Origin: Trema orientale
Taxonomy: Eukaryota > Streptophyta > Magnoliopsida > Rosales > Cannabaceae
DNA: 64,000 nt
Assembly: GCA_002914845.1 (NCBI GenBank)
Contig: JXTC01000077.1
Span: forward strand, 843,638 to 907,637
Direction of reading: 5' to 3'
The notes below the pieces were generated by a model that was not told where the DNA came from, searched no databases, and was given only the letters and a program-made list of their open reading frames with translations. Positions 22,577 to 34,400 of the stretch are shown here, one piece after another. The position numbers and the translations under genes were made by a program. How positions within the stretch are numbered: position 1 is the first letter of the stretch; each line of letters opens with the position of its first letter.

Positions 22577-24698
22577 ATATGTAATATATAATGCATGCGT
22601 GCTTAATTATCTATCTACTACTATTGCTATATATATATATTACTATTATTGTTGTGCTAGCTGCGGTTGGGCAACCTTTTCGGTATGCATGCGTGGGGCC
22701 GGGGGTCATCTTATATATATATATATAGATATATATCTCTCTCATGTGGTTTCCTTAAATTAAACCAACTAACTTTTACGTATAGAAATTTCCTATAACT
22801 CTAATCAGTAATCACTTGTATGAGATTCATTTAACTTGCAAATCATATAATTCATGCACTTGTAGTTCTTGAAACTATATTATAAACTTATTTCTCTCCA
22901 GAGGACGAAATCAATCTCCATTCCATTAATCGGTCACCTTTGTTATTAATCTAACTACCTTTTCAAACGATCAATGATGTATGTCCCTACAAATATTATT
23001 GCGTGCACTGTATATATAAACAATTTACCAAAAATAATATTCATATATGTATAAAATAAATATATTGTTCTCAATCCTACGAAAACTGTCATGATCATAG
23101 GTGAAACTAACACATGTATAGTCTTTTTCTCATCAAATCTTTTGTCTGAAGGATTACATATATAGTGAATGGTTTAATTTTAGCCATCAAATTTTAATTA
23201 CGTTATAGATATTTTTAATTTTACCACAAATACCCGAGGCATATTGAATAAAAAGTGCAAATTGCAAATCGACCCCTGATCTAGGTGACACATGGGAGGA
23301 GTCCTTGATCGAGTCGGCATGCACAATGAAATCATAAGATTTATCATTTTTGTTTAAAAAAAATCATATGAATTATGATATATGATAGCTCACGTGCATA
23401 TATTTTAGATTATTAAAAAAAAAAAAAAAAAAAAGAGTCGCGGTTGTATTACTTTAGCTTAAAAGAAAGAAGATAGCCTGGCTTTCTCTAAACTTTAGGG
23501 GACGGTATTCTCTCTAAAGCGCTTCAAAACGATCCAGTCGGTCCTAACATATACACTAGCTTTGAAGATTGAGGGGGTAATAATACCTATAATCTAAGCC
23601 TAATCATATAAATGCTCTTTTTTTTACTATCACCCCTTCACCGATCAATATCTTTTTCCTTCATTCTTTACTGTTTACCGAACATTGCGATCCCTGTCCA
23701 TCTAATCACCAACTACTACCGCTATTGGACTCTAGAGAATATGACGTCATACTGGACCGACTCTATACTGTGCCGTTGTGTCACTTCATCATTGGTTTGA
23801 CAGATCATTGCCCCAAATCTAAGACCAAGAGCTCCTCCTAGAACGTAGTTGACAACACATATATATGCACTTTTTTAATTATTTTTTTGGTGGATGGGGG
23901 TTTAGATTTGCTAGCTGTATTTGCAACAGGCCAGATTTTGGAAACAAATAAAATTGGCGTCTAAACAATTATTATTTTTGCCTATTATGATACTTGGACA
24001 CGTCACTTAAAATCTTTAAAATGTGGAGTGAGTAAACTCTTTTTTCAACCATATGTGAGTACTGAGTAATAATACCAAAACTAAAATTTTATACCACATA
24101 ATGTGACATATTGTATTTTAAATTATACTTTCTCACTTTAAAATAAGACAGTAGTAAAAGTGGATGTCACATTATTATTATTATAAATTTTTTATGTAAT
24201 ATTTTAGTATCTCTATATTTACTCTTTTTCTTTCTATTTTCTTAATTTCTATTTAAATTCTATATCAAAATATGAGTGGTTAGACACAAACTGGTATCAG
24301 AATTATTTGACATCTTAATCCATGAATGTCAGTCAATATTTTGGTTCGATTAAGTCATAATACCATTACTAGATCTCAGATCAAAATTATGATAGAGTAT
24401 AGTCTGATGGAAATTAATATCAGGTGTAGAACGGTACTTAGAAAAGGGATCGCAATATTGCCTGCATGTGGAAATATATTAGTTAACTTAAAATTTTGAG
24501 TTTCATGTACGACGTATGCTTAAATAGAATCCGAGAGTACAAATGTTATATGGCTATTGTCTAGTATTTCTCACTAGGATGGATTTGGTAATATGCAGTT
24601 ATTTACATTAATTCTTACGTTGATTGATAAATGAATTAATGATGGTAAAGCAATATTATTAGGTGAAATATAATAATTTAAATTGTTAAAGCAATTTA
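22577..24698. other. Intergenic, no gene recognised
   Basis: AT-rich, with TA runs (about 22705-22735) and a long A run (about 23416). A short open frame at 23612-23800 has no recognisable similarity. Nothing else could be supported. Confidence 0.45.
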
Positions 24699-25109
24699 GG
24701 CCTTGTTTGGTACATAGGACTAGAATTGGGATTATTTACTTCATACTCATGTTTAATGCCAACTCGTACTTGGGATAAATAATCTACAACCCCAAAATAG
24801 TCTCATGTGAGTGGGATAATTTATCCCATTCAAAAGTGTGGGATTATTAATCCCACACTCAAAAGTGGTGGGACCCATATTTATTTCAATTTTTTTAAAC
24901 TAGTGGATCTTATATTATAAATATTTTTTATATTTTTTAATATTTAAACTAATATAAAATAAATTTATTACACATTACAATAAAAAATAGGTCCCACATT
25001 ACAATTATAATCCTAATCCAATCTAATACTACACCAAACATGAAATAGTATTAAGTTTACCCAATCCAATACTATAATCCAATCCTAGTCCCATGTACCA
25101 AACAAGGCC
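24699..25109. mobile_element. PIF/Harbinger (Tourist-like) MITE with TTA duplication
   Basis: The ends GGCCTTGTTTGGTACATAGG and the reverse complement GGCCTTGTTTGGTACATGGG are near-perfect inverted repeats. TTA lies on both sides (24696-24698 and 25110-25112), the 3-bp duplication of PIF/Harbinger elements. 411 bp, non-coding; the arms match strongly, so it is rather young. Confidence 0.85.
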
Positions 25110-25339
25110 TTAAAGTATTATAGTTCAGTATACTTGTTTTTTACATTAAAAAAAAAAAAGAACAATGTGGTTCCCAACGTCAAAATGGCATGTATGTCTA
25201 TTACTGAATGATTCTAATTAATAAACTGTATTTCATATAAGCCCTACCTAAATTATAATTATGATTAACCAATGACAGACTAATTATGTGGTGTTGGACA
25301 CCATTAGTATCCCATATCATTATTCAAATATATATATAT

Positions 25340-25590
25340 AAGGTAAGATTGGGACCTAAAATCTTGCACAAAAAATTTATACTAGTGATGTGACATCATT
25401 TTTAGCCACATAACTTTAAATGGTACGGTCATACTTTCAAAAAAGAATTGGTTAAAATGAATAAGGTGTCAATGATGTGGCATCATTTTTAGGCACATAA
25501 CTTTAAATGGTGTGTCCCACTTTCAAAAATGAAATAATTGAAATGAATGTCACCAAATTTTTTATGTAAGATATTAGTCTTCTTGACATT
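25340..25590. repeat. Dispersed TIR-like repeat with internal duplication
   Basis: Starts GGGACCTAAAATCTTGCAC. The segment ATGTGGCATCATTTTTAG...CACATAACTTTAAATGGT occurs twice (about 25388 and 25475). The right end reads ATGTAAGAT, inverted relative to the left ATCTTGCA. A second copy begins at the right edge of the window (about 63960). Confidence 0.55.
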
Positions 25591-25593
25591 AGT

Positions 25594-25624
<31 letters not shown>

Positions 25625-25935
25625 CCAAGTTTTGTGACATTATTGTCATTTGTCAAGTTCAATCGCCATATAAGCAAACGGGATCGTTTTTCTTTAAATA
25701 TTCTGTTTAAGTTTTCTCCGCAAAAATGACATTGTAAATCTAAAACATGTTTTTCCTTCCAGTTTGAAGAAAAATATTGATTACATATTCTTTTAGGGAA
25801 ATTTTAAGTTACACGTTTAATTTTCCTAACAAAAAGAAAAGGAATATTAAAAAAGTTTGGTGACACGACGTGACCATGAAAAACTGTATTATTAAGATGA
25901 ATAAGTAAATACCTGAATACGTTTTTAACTTTTAA

Positions 25936-26366
25936 GGTCATGTTTAGTTGGGTGGAATGAGTTTGGGAATGGAATGTCCATTCTATTGTAAAGTCTATTC
26001 CATTATTTATTTTAGACTTTAAAAAAAGAATCATTATTCTTTTGGAATCATCGTTCTATCAAATGATAGAATTATAATTCCTTCTTAAAAACTAATGAAT
26101 AAGGATTCCAATTTTTAGTTACATCATTAGGAAAAACTAACGAATAAGGATTCCAATCTTTAGTTACATTATTTAAACTTAGCTTTCCATTTTTGTCCTA
26201 AATGGACATCTAAAAATAAAGATATTCTTATAAATGTCATATTTATTTCGTTCTATTACACGGATTCAGCCAAACAATAGAATATCATTTCTATTCTTAT
26301 TTCAATTCTACTTTATTTCGAATCCTATTACCATTCTCATTCCATTCCACCCAATCAAAAGTGAGC
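25936..26366. mobile_element. PIF/Harbinger-like MITE
   Basis: Left end GGTCATGTTTAGTTGGGTGG and reverse-complemented right end GCTCACTTTTGATTGGGTGG are inverted repeats, followed by AATGAG on both arms. Flanks are TAA and TAC, a possible 3-bp duplication with one mismatch. The interior is rich in GGAAT/ATTCC units. 431 bp, non-coding. Confidence 0.65.
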
Positions 26367-26625
26367 TACATGCCTACTAATGATTATAAAAAGCAGTTAA
26401 AAATTCTCATCGAAAGAGACTTTTTTGGTATTAAAAGAAAAACAATAATTGATGAGGGACTGCGATACTGGTCGTGGTCCACGTTGAAGAAACTAAACAG
26501 AGGCAACCCCCAGCCAATGTAGATACACTATACACTGACTGCGATCCAATGTACTGTTTACCCGCCAGAAAGATACCATGCTGTGTTACCATTGAACCGT
26601 GCAAAACACGCGCCAACTACTCGTG

Positions 26626-26633
26626 TATAAATA
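26626..26633 (+). promoter_or_regulatory. Probable TATA box of the cyclin D5 gene
   Basis: TATAAATA preceded by CTCGTG, 460 bases before the cyclin start codon, in a stretch with unusually balanced composition (26440-26700). A transcript start near 26660 would give a leader of about 430 bases. GCGCCAAC just upstream (26610-26617) is one base off an E2F site. Confidence 0.4.
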
Positions 26634-26994
26634 AACCAACCCACTGTTCTCTTCCCGTTTTCCAGCCCGAACTGCTCGTGCCCTCATGAAGCAGAGGCTT
26701 TCTCTTCTCAGTCAAACTTTGGTCATTCTATATTCACATAATAATAGGAATAAAAAAAAAAAAAAAGACTTTTTAGTAATTATTTAAAATAGATAAATAA
26801 AATCCAAAAATCCTCTTAAAACTCTGTTTCAGCTGAGTCCATATCTCTTCTACTAGAATCTCGCTAATTTTTGTGATTTATGAAAATTTGAACTTTACCT
26901 AACACTCCCATTTGGCTTAAATCTAGAACCCATAAAGCAGTTTAGTACTTTATTTTTCTGCATCTCCACCTCTTCCTCTGTAATTCTCCCTGTT

Positions 26995-27090
26995 ATGGTC
27001 GTCAACCACGTCTTCTTTCTCCAAATCTCAGATACCCTTTTCCTCAAACTCCTCGTTTGGATGTTCAAAAAGCAGGAAGAAAGACCTTAA
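26995..27090 (+). CDS. Upstream ORF in the cyclin D5 leader
   Basis: A 31-codon open frame, MVVNHVFFLQISDTLF onward, ends with TAA at 27088-27090, 3 nt before the cyclin ATG. It is in another frame than the cyclin. An earlier 29-codon frame starts at about 26686 (MKQRLSLLSQ). If both lie in the mature leader, they would reduce or gate cyclin translation. Leader structure is inferred, so this is tentative. Confidence 0.35.
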   Translation: MVVNHVFFLQISDTLFLKLLVWMFKKQEERP

Positions 27091-27093
27091 AAG

Positions 27094-28467
27094 ATGGAAA
27101 ACAACGACTCTACCTCTAGCCTTCTTTATCGAGGAAGTGAGACCCTTGTGGACGAAGAGTCTGTTGATGAAGACACACTCAGAAACTATACTACTTCCGA
27201 AGAAGAGGAGTATGTGGAGAGCTTGTCGAATCGAGAGACCGGCTTCGGGTTCAAGAAAGATGAGTCTTTGGTGTTTGGAGACGAAGTTAAACGTGCCCGA
27301 TTAGAAGCTATTGATTGGATTATCAGAGTTAGTCCCAAACCAAATCCCATTTCTTGATTTGATTGAGGTTGAATTTATGAAAGTTTATCTGGGATTTGAA
27401 GAACTCATTCTTTTTTGATCTTGTTAACCAATTCTAGACTGGAATAGCTTTTGGATTTCGAAAACAAACGGCATATTTGTCTATCACATACTTGGATCGA
27501 TATCTTTCCAAGAGGCCCATCGACAATGTGAGTCCTTATTGTTAGTTTATATCTTTTCCAAATAATGTCGTAGTTGATTAATATTGAGGTTTTTGCAGAA
27601 TGATCAACTATGGGTGATTAGATTACTATCAGTGGCGTCTTTGAGAATAGCAGCAAAAATGGAGGAGTCCAAAATCCCATCGGTATCGGAATTTCGATCC
27701 AAAGAAGGCTATTTCGAAGGCAAAGTGATCGAAAAAATGGAGTTTTTGCTATTGAACACATTGGAATGGAGAGTGAGTTCAATCACTCCTTTTGCTTTCC
27801 TTCATTACTTAATCACAAAGCTTTGCCAAGAATCTCCACCAAGAAACGTACTTCCTCGGATCACAGAACTCATCATGAGTGCAATAAAAGGTATTTTGTG
27901 AACAGTTTGTTTCCAATCTGTTTTCTTCATATGGATTATTTTGGTTGATTTTAATCATGATTTAAGAAAAGAATGAGACGCCAATGTTTGTTATTCGAAA
28001 ATATAGAGATCAATCTAGTGGAACATCGACCGTCAGCTGTAGCAGCTGGAGCAACATTGGTGGCATTGGGGCAGAAACTAACTAAAGCTGAATTGGAGTT
28101 GAAGATGAATTCCATTTCTCATTGTAAAAATCTCACAAGTGTGAGTCATTTGCATGCTATTCTTTCTATTTATAGTTTCATCAAGTCCTGTCCTTTTCAA
28201 ATACTATAAAAGACTTATGTTTTTGGTTAATTGATATTGATTTTGGGATTCTTTTTGCCATAGGAAGACGTGTTTTCATGCTACAATCTAATGCAGGGCC
28301 TAAGGATTAATCTAGAACCGCCCGATTTATCATCACCTCCGACCGGTTCGAGGCCAAACGATGGGCTGGAAACTTCTTCAGTTACAGATGAATTACATAG
28401 TGGCAGTAAAAGGCTTGCATCCACAACTAGTAGTGATCAAAACTATGGCGAGAAGCGACTTCGATAG
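27094..28467 (+). CDS. CYCD5: D-type cyclin, D5 class
   Basis: Regulatory subunit of cyclin-dependent kinases at the G1/S step in the nucleus (family knowledge). Five exons, 27094-27327, 27438-27527, 27599-27890, 28007-28140 and 28264-28467, join in frame to 317 residues. The N-terminal cyclin box includes AIDWIIRTGIAFGFRKQTAY, then YLDRYLSKRPI and SVASLRIAAKMEE, with the usual MEFLLLNTLEWR. A C-terminal cyclin fold follows (ITPFAFLHYLITKL, HRPSAVAAGATLVALGQKL). The tail ends EKRLR, like Arabidopsis CYCD5;1. The LxCxE retinoblastoma-binding motif is absent: the aligned N-terminal stretch reads LLYRGSET. The short length and the tail favour class D5 over D1, D3 or D6. Confidence 0.88.
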
Positions 28468-31459
28468 AGCGAAATGAATGGCCTGAAGTACATTATCATC
28501 TGTGGTTTGTTTTGATGATTATAGGTCTAAAGAGTAATCTGTAAGTAGTATTTCTAAATGGATTTTCAAGATTAACTAAAGAAAAAAGGAAAAAAAAAAA
28601 AAAAAGGAAAATAAAAAAGAGGTAAAGAAGAATGAATAAAAGCAAAGCATCTGGGCTACTTATAAAAGTTGATTACAGTTAGCAAACACAAAAGTCAAGG
28701 TGGAAAAGTGGTAAAGAGGAAGAGATATCTTTACTAAAGCGGTTTGTGTAACAGTCACTCACTTCATATTTTTTCACTTGTTCTATTGGTTATTTGATTC
28801 TTTTACTCCAATATTTCTCCAACTTTGATTGTTGAAATCCTGTCATATTTTTTTCTCTCTTGCTTCTGTTTTGTTTTTGTTTTTGTTTTTTTTTTTTGGG
28901 AACCCTACATTTTGATGGGATTGATGTCTCGGTGTCTTCGCAAAGGCTTTAAGCAATGTGGAAGGTCTGTTTTTGTGATTTAATGTACCTCTGTCGGATG
29001 TTGGCCATCCAATCAAAAAAAAAAAAAAAGTGAGAGAGAGAGAGAGGGGTTTGTAAAGTTGAATGTGAGTGCCATTGGTTTGAATGTTTGGGGGATATGC
29101 TCGTGTAAAGCGATCCCTACCTTTTTACCCTTTGAAAAGCACTGGCTTTGCTGTGTGTTGAGGGGCCAATTCAGCCCGAAGAAGCATTGTTTGTGGCATC
29201 AAATATAGTTTCTATGTTGATCACGTTTTTAATCTTTTGATGCAAGTTTTTCTATTTATTTACTTCTTTTGTTTATGTTTAGGGTGGTGTGGCAACATTT
29301 TCCCAGGGCAGTCTGGTTCTTATGTTGATATTGTTGTACGATAGGTTACCGAATAATATTATGTTACGTTGGTCACGTGGTCAAAAAAAATTTTTTTTTC
29401 CGTGAAAGAAAAAAGTTTAATTATGATTTGAAAGTTAACATTGTCGGGTTGTCTACCCAAGCCTGAAGTTGAGATTGCCATTTTTAAAGCGTAGTCCAAC
29501 TTGTATATCCTTTTCATTTATCTTTATCCTTCTTCACAAGAAAATTTGATATTTTTTTGTTTATTAAAAAATAGCAAAAAAGCAAATGAAACCATGGTTT
29601 TTAAAAGATTTCATTTTTAAACCATACCTCTTTATTTTTTTTTTTTTTGGTACGGTGCAACAAAGCTTGCACATCTGCAAATAATAGAACGGATATTAAA
29701 CCACTATTTCCAGTTAAGTAACAATAGAGTGGAAAAATTAAACAAGCCAAAAAAGAAAAAAATGTTATTTTTTCTTTTGGAACCGTTGGCATTAAGTTGA
29801 AGCCATGGTAACAGGTTGGAATGTCGTTTTGTGAGGGGTCCTCTTTATTAAGACACGAAAGGAGAGAGAACTGAGCTGTGCGGTAAAGAGACCTGGAGCA
29901 ATGTTTCGAGTATTTGGTCCTTTTCCCCGGCAAGGGTTCGCTACAGTTAATTTCACTGTTGGTTAAGAAACTGCATATTGACTGCATCCAAGCTTCACTA
30001 TCGTATCAAATTAACCCTCCTTGGCCTTTGATTGTCGTATTCTTGGCTATGACAACTGTCACCAAACTATCCTCTCAAGTCTTTTCGTTTATAAAAAAGA
30101 GGCTGGTACACACTGCAGAGAGTGAATTTTGTTGGCACGAGGAGTTTCTTGTTTCTACTCAAATTGACCGTTGACTATCAATAGTTCAATGTATGTGGAC
30201 CGTCTAGATCTCACCGTGAGACCCACACTAATTATTGGCTAATATTGGACAAATAAGATCTCATCTAGCATTGAAATATTATTTTGATGCTTCCTACTAG
30301 CATTGCCAAACAATACATTATCCATTAGTACAATATACATAAAGCTAATAAAATTTCTTCCCATGTGACAAATTTTAGATGATTTTCTTTGTTTTCTGAT
30401 CCCCAACGTACTCCACCCGGCTCTTGACTTACTACTAGTGTACAAAATCAATATTCAATGCCAACACCGCAAAGGGAAAAAAACAAAACAAAAACAAAGC
30501 TGAACGAGGTTATAACAATCTGATGAAACAAAAGCATCAATCCACAATCCACAAATTAAAATAATTGTTCAAAATACACGAGTAAAAAAGTATTATCAGT
30601 CTGTTAAATTTCGTAGTCCAAATCCTGCTTACAAGTACTGACATCAACTTCAGCGATCTATGGCTATCTACACCATTAAATTTTGTTTGCCGTTAGTTTA
30701 CATCATAATGACTGATAACACATCACTTGGATAAAGGAAAAAACTAACAAATACTAAAACTATAATAACGGGTGAGGATTCGAAAATCTAAAAGAGCTCC
30801 ATTGCATATGAAAAGTTCTTTTAGCAACTTCGAGGCATTTGGCAACATCAGAAAATATTTCCCAACTTCAATAAAAGCAATTCTTCTTTTTCTTTTTTTT
30901 TTCTTTTCTTTTTTTAAAATAAAGAAACGAAGCAAAAGCAATAAAGCAAAAGACCCAATACGAGCAGAGTATCTTCAAGAACTTTTGTAGAGTGCTAATG
31001 TACTAAAAAGCAATTTGTTGTTTGTTGTTAGAAAAATATTGTCGTAGACGCAGTATGATGGAACCTGAACAAGGATCTTAAGGTCTTTTAAAACTATCAT
31101 AAAGAGTTTCGGCCATGGACTCGCATCTCCAAAAAGCTGTGAGAAAAATTTTGTATTTTTGTTATATTGCCAAATGCCTCAAAAGTCTGTACATGAAAAA
31201 GATTCTATTTCACGTTGCCAAAAGCAAAGTTTTGCAGGGAGCTCAAATCTAGTGTTAGTGAAAGTTTCAAAATACCCTCAAATGATTATGTAAACCAAGC
31301 AACAAATAACTCTGTAGTACCTGCACTTTTTCCTTTTCCTTTTTCTCTCTTTTTATTGTTTTTTTTTTTTTTTTTTCTCAGTGGTGGGTAAACGTTACCG
31401 TTAAAGTCCTCCTTTAACAGCTATGCCGAATGGACCCTGTACTTTTGTTTGCCTCGAAT
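28468..31459. other. Intergenic between convergent cyclin and Ca2+-ATPase genes
   Basis: 3' UTRs are expected at both ends. I see simple A/T and GA tracts (for example GAGAGAGAG at about 29033) and no transposon borders. Open frames near 29601-29987 and 29914-30174 have no exon context and no similarity I recognise. Confidence 0.45.
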
Positions 31460-34400
31460 TCATTTAGGTCCTACAGGAATCATCTTTAATGCTGCTGCGA
31501 CTGGCATGCCAAGGAATCCGAGGATAACACTAACGAACCACTGTTGTAAACTGAGAGGCGATGTGCTTGCAAAAGTACCAAGAAACTCGATGATTATGAT
31601 TTGGAAGACGACAGTGCAACTGAGCACAGCCACAAACACATAATTTTGCAAAATGCCTTGGAACACATTTATCTTCTCCATCTCCCTAGAGCTGATCTCA
31701 TTAAAAACCTAAATAAAAATATCAGCACAGACTGTAAGTTACCTAATGCAAGTACATAACATGTAAACAAATTACAAGGGATTGATAAGTGAATTAGCCT
31801 CAGCAAATTCAGAAGAGTAGAATTCCAAAGAAACGACTGACAGGTTTAAAAGGGAAAACTATTGCATGCACGTTAGACAAATTCTTGCTTTCAAGACACC
31901 AATTATAATCATGCATTTTCTATCTTCCAATTGTCTTTTTTATTGTTCTGACCAATGACAGATTCCGTGGTGCAAACAATCAAGGAAACACACTTTCATG
32001 GATTAAAATCTGAGAAAACAAATAAATTACCTGACAGAATACAAATGAGTTGAAAATGAGCGTGTTTAATATCAAATCAGATTCCGGGCCATTAAGCTGA
32101 AAAGCGGCTTTTCCTCTTGTTTGCAGATACCATATTATTAAGAACTGATACAAAGACTGCCCAAGGATATTCCTCCACATCACATTGGTGATGAAGTTTC
32201 CTTTCCTACCAACAGGCATTCTCTTCATCAAGTCATCAGTAGGAGGTTCTGTGGCCAATGCAAGTGCTCCTAGCGTGTCCATGATCATGTTGACCCAGAG
32301 AAGCTGGACAGCAGTGAGGGGAGCATTTCCTGAAAGCATACATCAAGATAAATGCAAAAGTGAACATACAATGCTTTGATTGAAAAGGCGAGATAAACAT
32401 TATGATATGCAAAGAGAAAGGAATCTTACCCGTTAAACAGGCTGAAGAAAAGTTAACGATAAGGGCAACGACGTTCACTGTTAGTTGGAACTGAACGAAT
32501 TTTTGAATATTTATGTAAACTGAACGCCCCCACTTTCCAACAGTCACAATTGTGGAGAAGTTATCATCCAAAATTATAACATCAGCGCTTTCTTTCGCCA
32601 CCTGAAAAGTAAACATGCTTTAAATCAATATGAAGTGTCATAATTGGGGCTTGATTCCTAAAGAGAGAAAAAAACATGCAGGAAGATATATATACATATA
32701 TATATGGGCATAGGCCGCGGATATAGTCCCCTCGATGGGACCAGTCCTGTCCATATTTTGGCCAACACAAGTCACATTTTAACCAACACCATATTGGTCA
32801 AATGTGACCTAAATTGGCCAAAATATGAACGTGACTAGTCCCTTGAAGAGACTATATCCATGCCGTATGGGCATGTAGGGTATATATATATATATATATA
32901 TATATGGGCACCAATCCAGTAGGTTTTTATTATTTTACTATCCATAAGTATTGTATTGCAAAATTAAAATTCATCAACTACGTCTTTTTATGGAAAAAAG
33001 TAGAGAGAAAAACATTAAATAATGTGTATTTATTTTTATTAAATTTTTTTAACTAGTCAAATCATGATAACATTAGATAAATGATCCAACAGCTAAAAAA
33101 AAATACCTATGAATATGTAAAAAAAATACCTAATGAATTATGGCCCCTATATATATATGCAGACACAATAAGTTGGATCTATACTCTACAAAAGATTTTC
33201 CTAAGAATACGAAATTTGGGAATGGGGGGCAGTTTGTGGAGGGCCGACAGCGGGACATCAATACCCTCAAGACATGGAGTTTAAGCTCACAACAGTTGGG
33301 TGCATAAAATCATTCGAGTAGAATTTCTGATGTGTAAGCCCTGAATACTTTTTGGTAGGATCACAAGGAAAGTGCTCACCTCAGTTCCAGCAATGCCCAT
33401 TGCTAGTCCAATGTCAGCTTCATGAAGTGCTGGAGCATCATTTGTACCATCGCCAGTTACAGCAACAACTTCTTCAAAAGTGGTCCGCAAGTGTTTCACC
33501 AGGGTATGTTTATCTAGTGGTGAAGATCGAGCCATGACCTGCATATAAAATAATATCACATCGTGGTATGAAGAAAAATTACATCTTTGAAAAGAGGCCT
33601 AGACACGAAAAATCATAGAAATCAATAAGAGCAAAAGCAATCAACACTTTTCTTGATTCTGTTAGCTGTTGCAAAACAAAAATGACACACACTATAGCAT
33701 ATTTTTAGTATCCCTGCTAATGATGGCAAGAGCGGAAGGGTGGACATAAGGAATTTAAATGGATTTAGCCATTTAACCCATTTATTGTATTTATGCACCC
33801 ATTTATTGTATTTATGTAAATCATTTGAACCTTGAAGAAATCTCTGCGAGGGATTTACTTAACGACTCAATATCTACAGCTCGTTTTCTCATAAATCATC
33901 AAAACTGTCCTATTAGACCATAAAACCACTCTGTGACCTCGTAAAACAATCCACAAAGTGTTCTACTTAAAGAAGGTCATGCATATCTACAGAACAACTT
34001 AATTAAATACGTAAAATGTACCTGAATTTTGGGGATAATTTCATGCAATTCCTCTTCACTCTTCTCACGAAATTCTGGACCTTCAATTGCCAAACCATTC
34101 TCAGTTAAAATCCCACACTCTCTGGCTATTGCTTTTGCAGTGTTTATGTTGTCTCCGGTAACCATCCTAACAGTTATACCAGCTGATCTACAGATTGCAA
34201 CAGATTCCCTGACCCCAGGACGGACCGGATCTTTAATACCCACTATACCTATGCATGTGAATCCACTGGAAGGGATAGGACTTTCAGCAGAGAATTCAGT
34301 TTCAATTTCCATGTAACCAAGGCAAAGAGTTCGAAGAGCTTCATTAGCAAATTTTTCGATTGTATTTATCAAAACATGAGCGTATTTTTTCTCAAGGGGG

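Noticed and set aside
24890-25010. snRNA promoter from GGTCCCACATTACA
   Set aside because: It lies inside a Tourist-like MITE, lacks the CG end of the motif and has no TATA box at a suitable gap.
26610-26617. E2F site upstream of the cyclin
   Set aside because: GCGCCAAC differs from the core TTTGGCGC type by one base; too weak alone.
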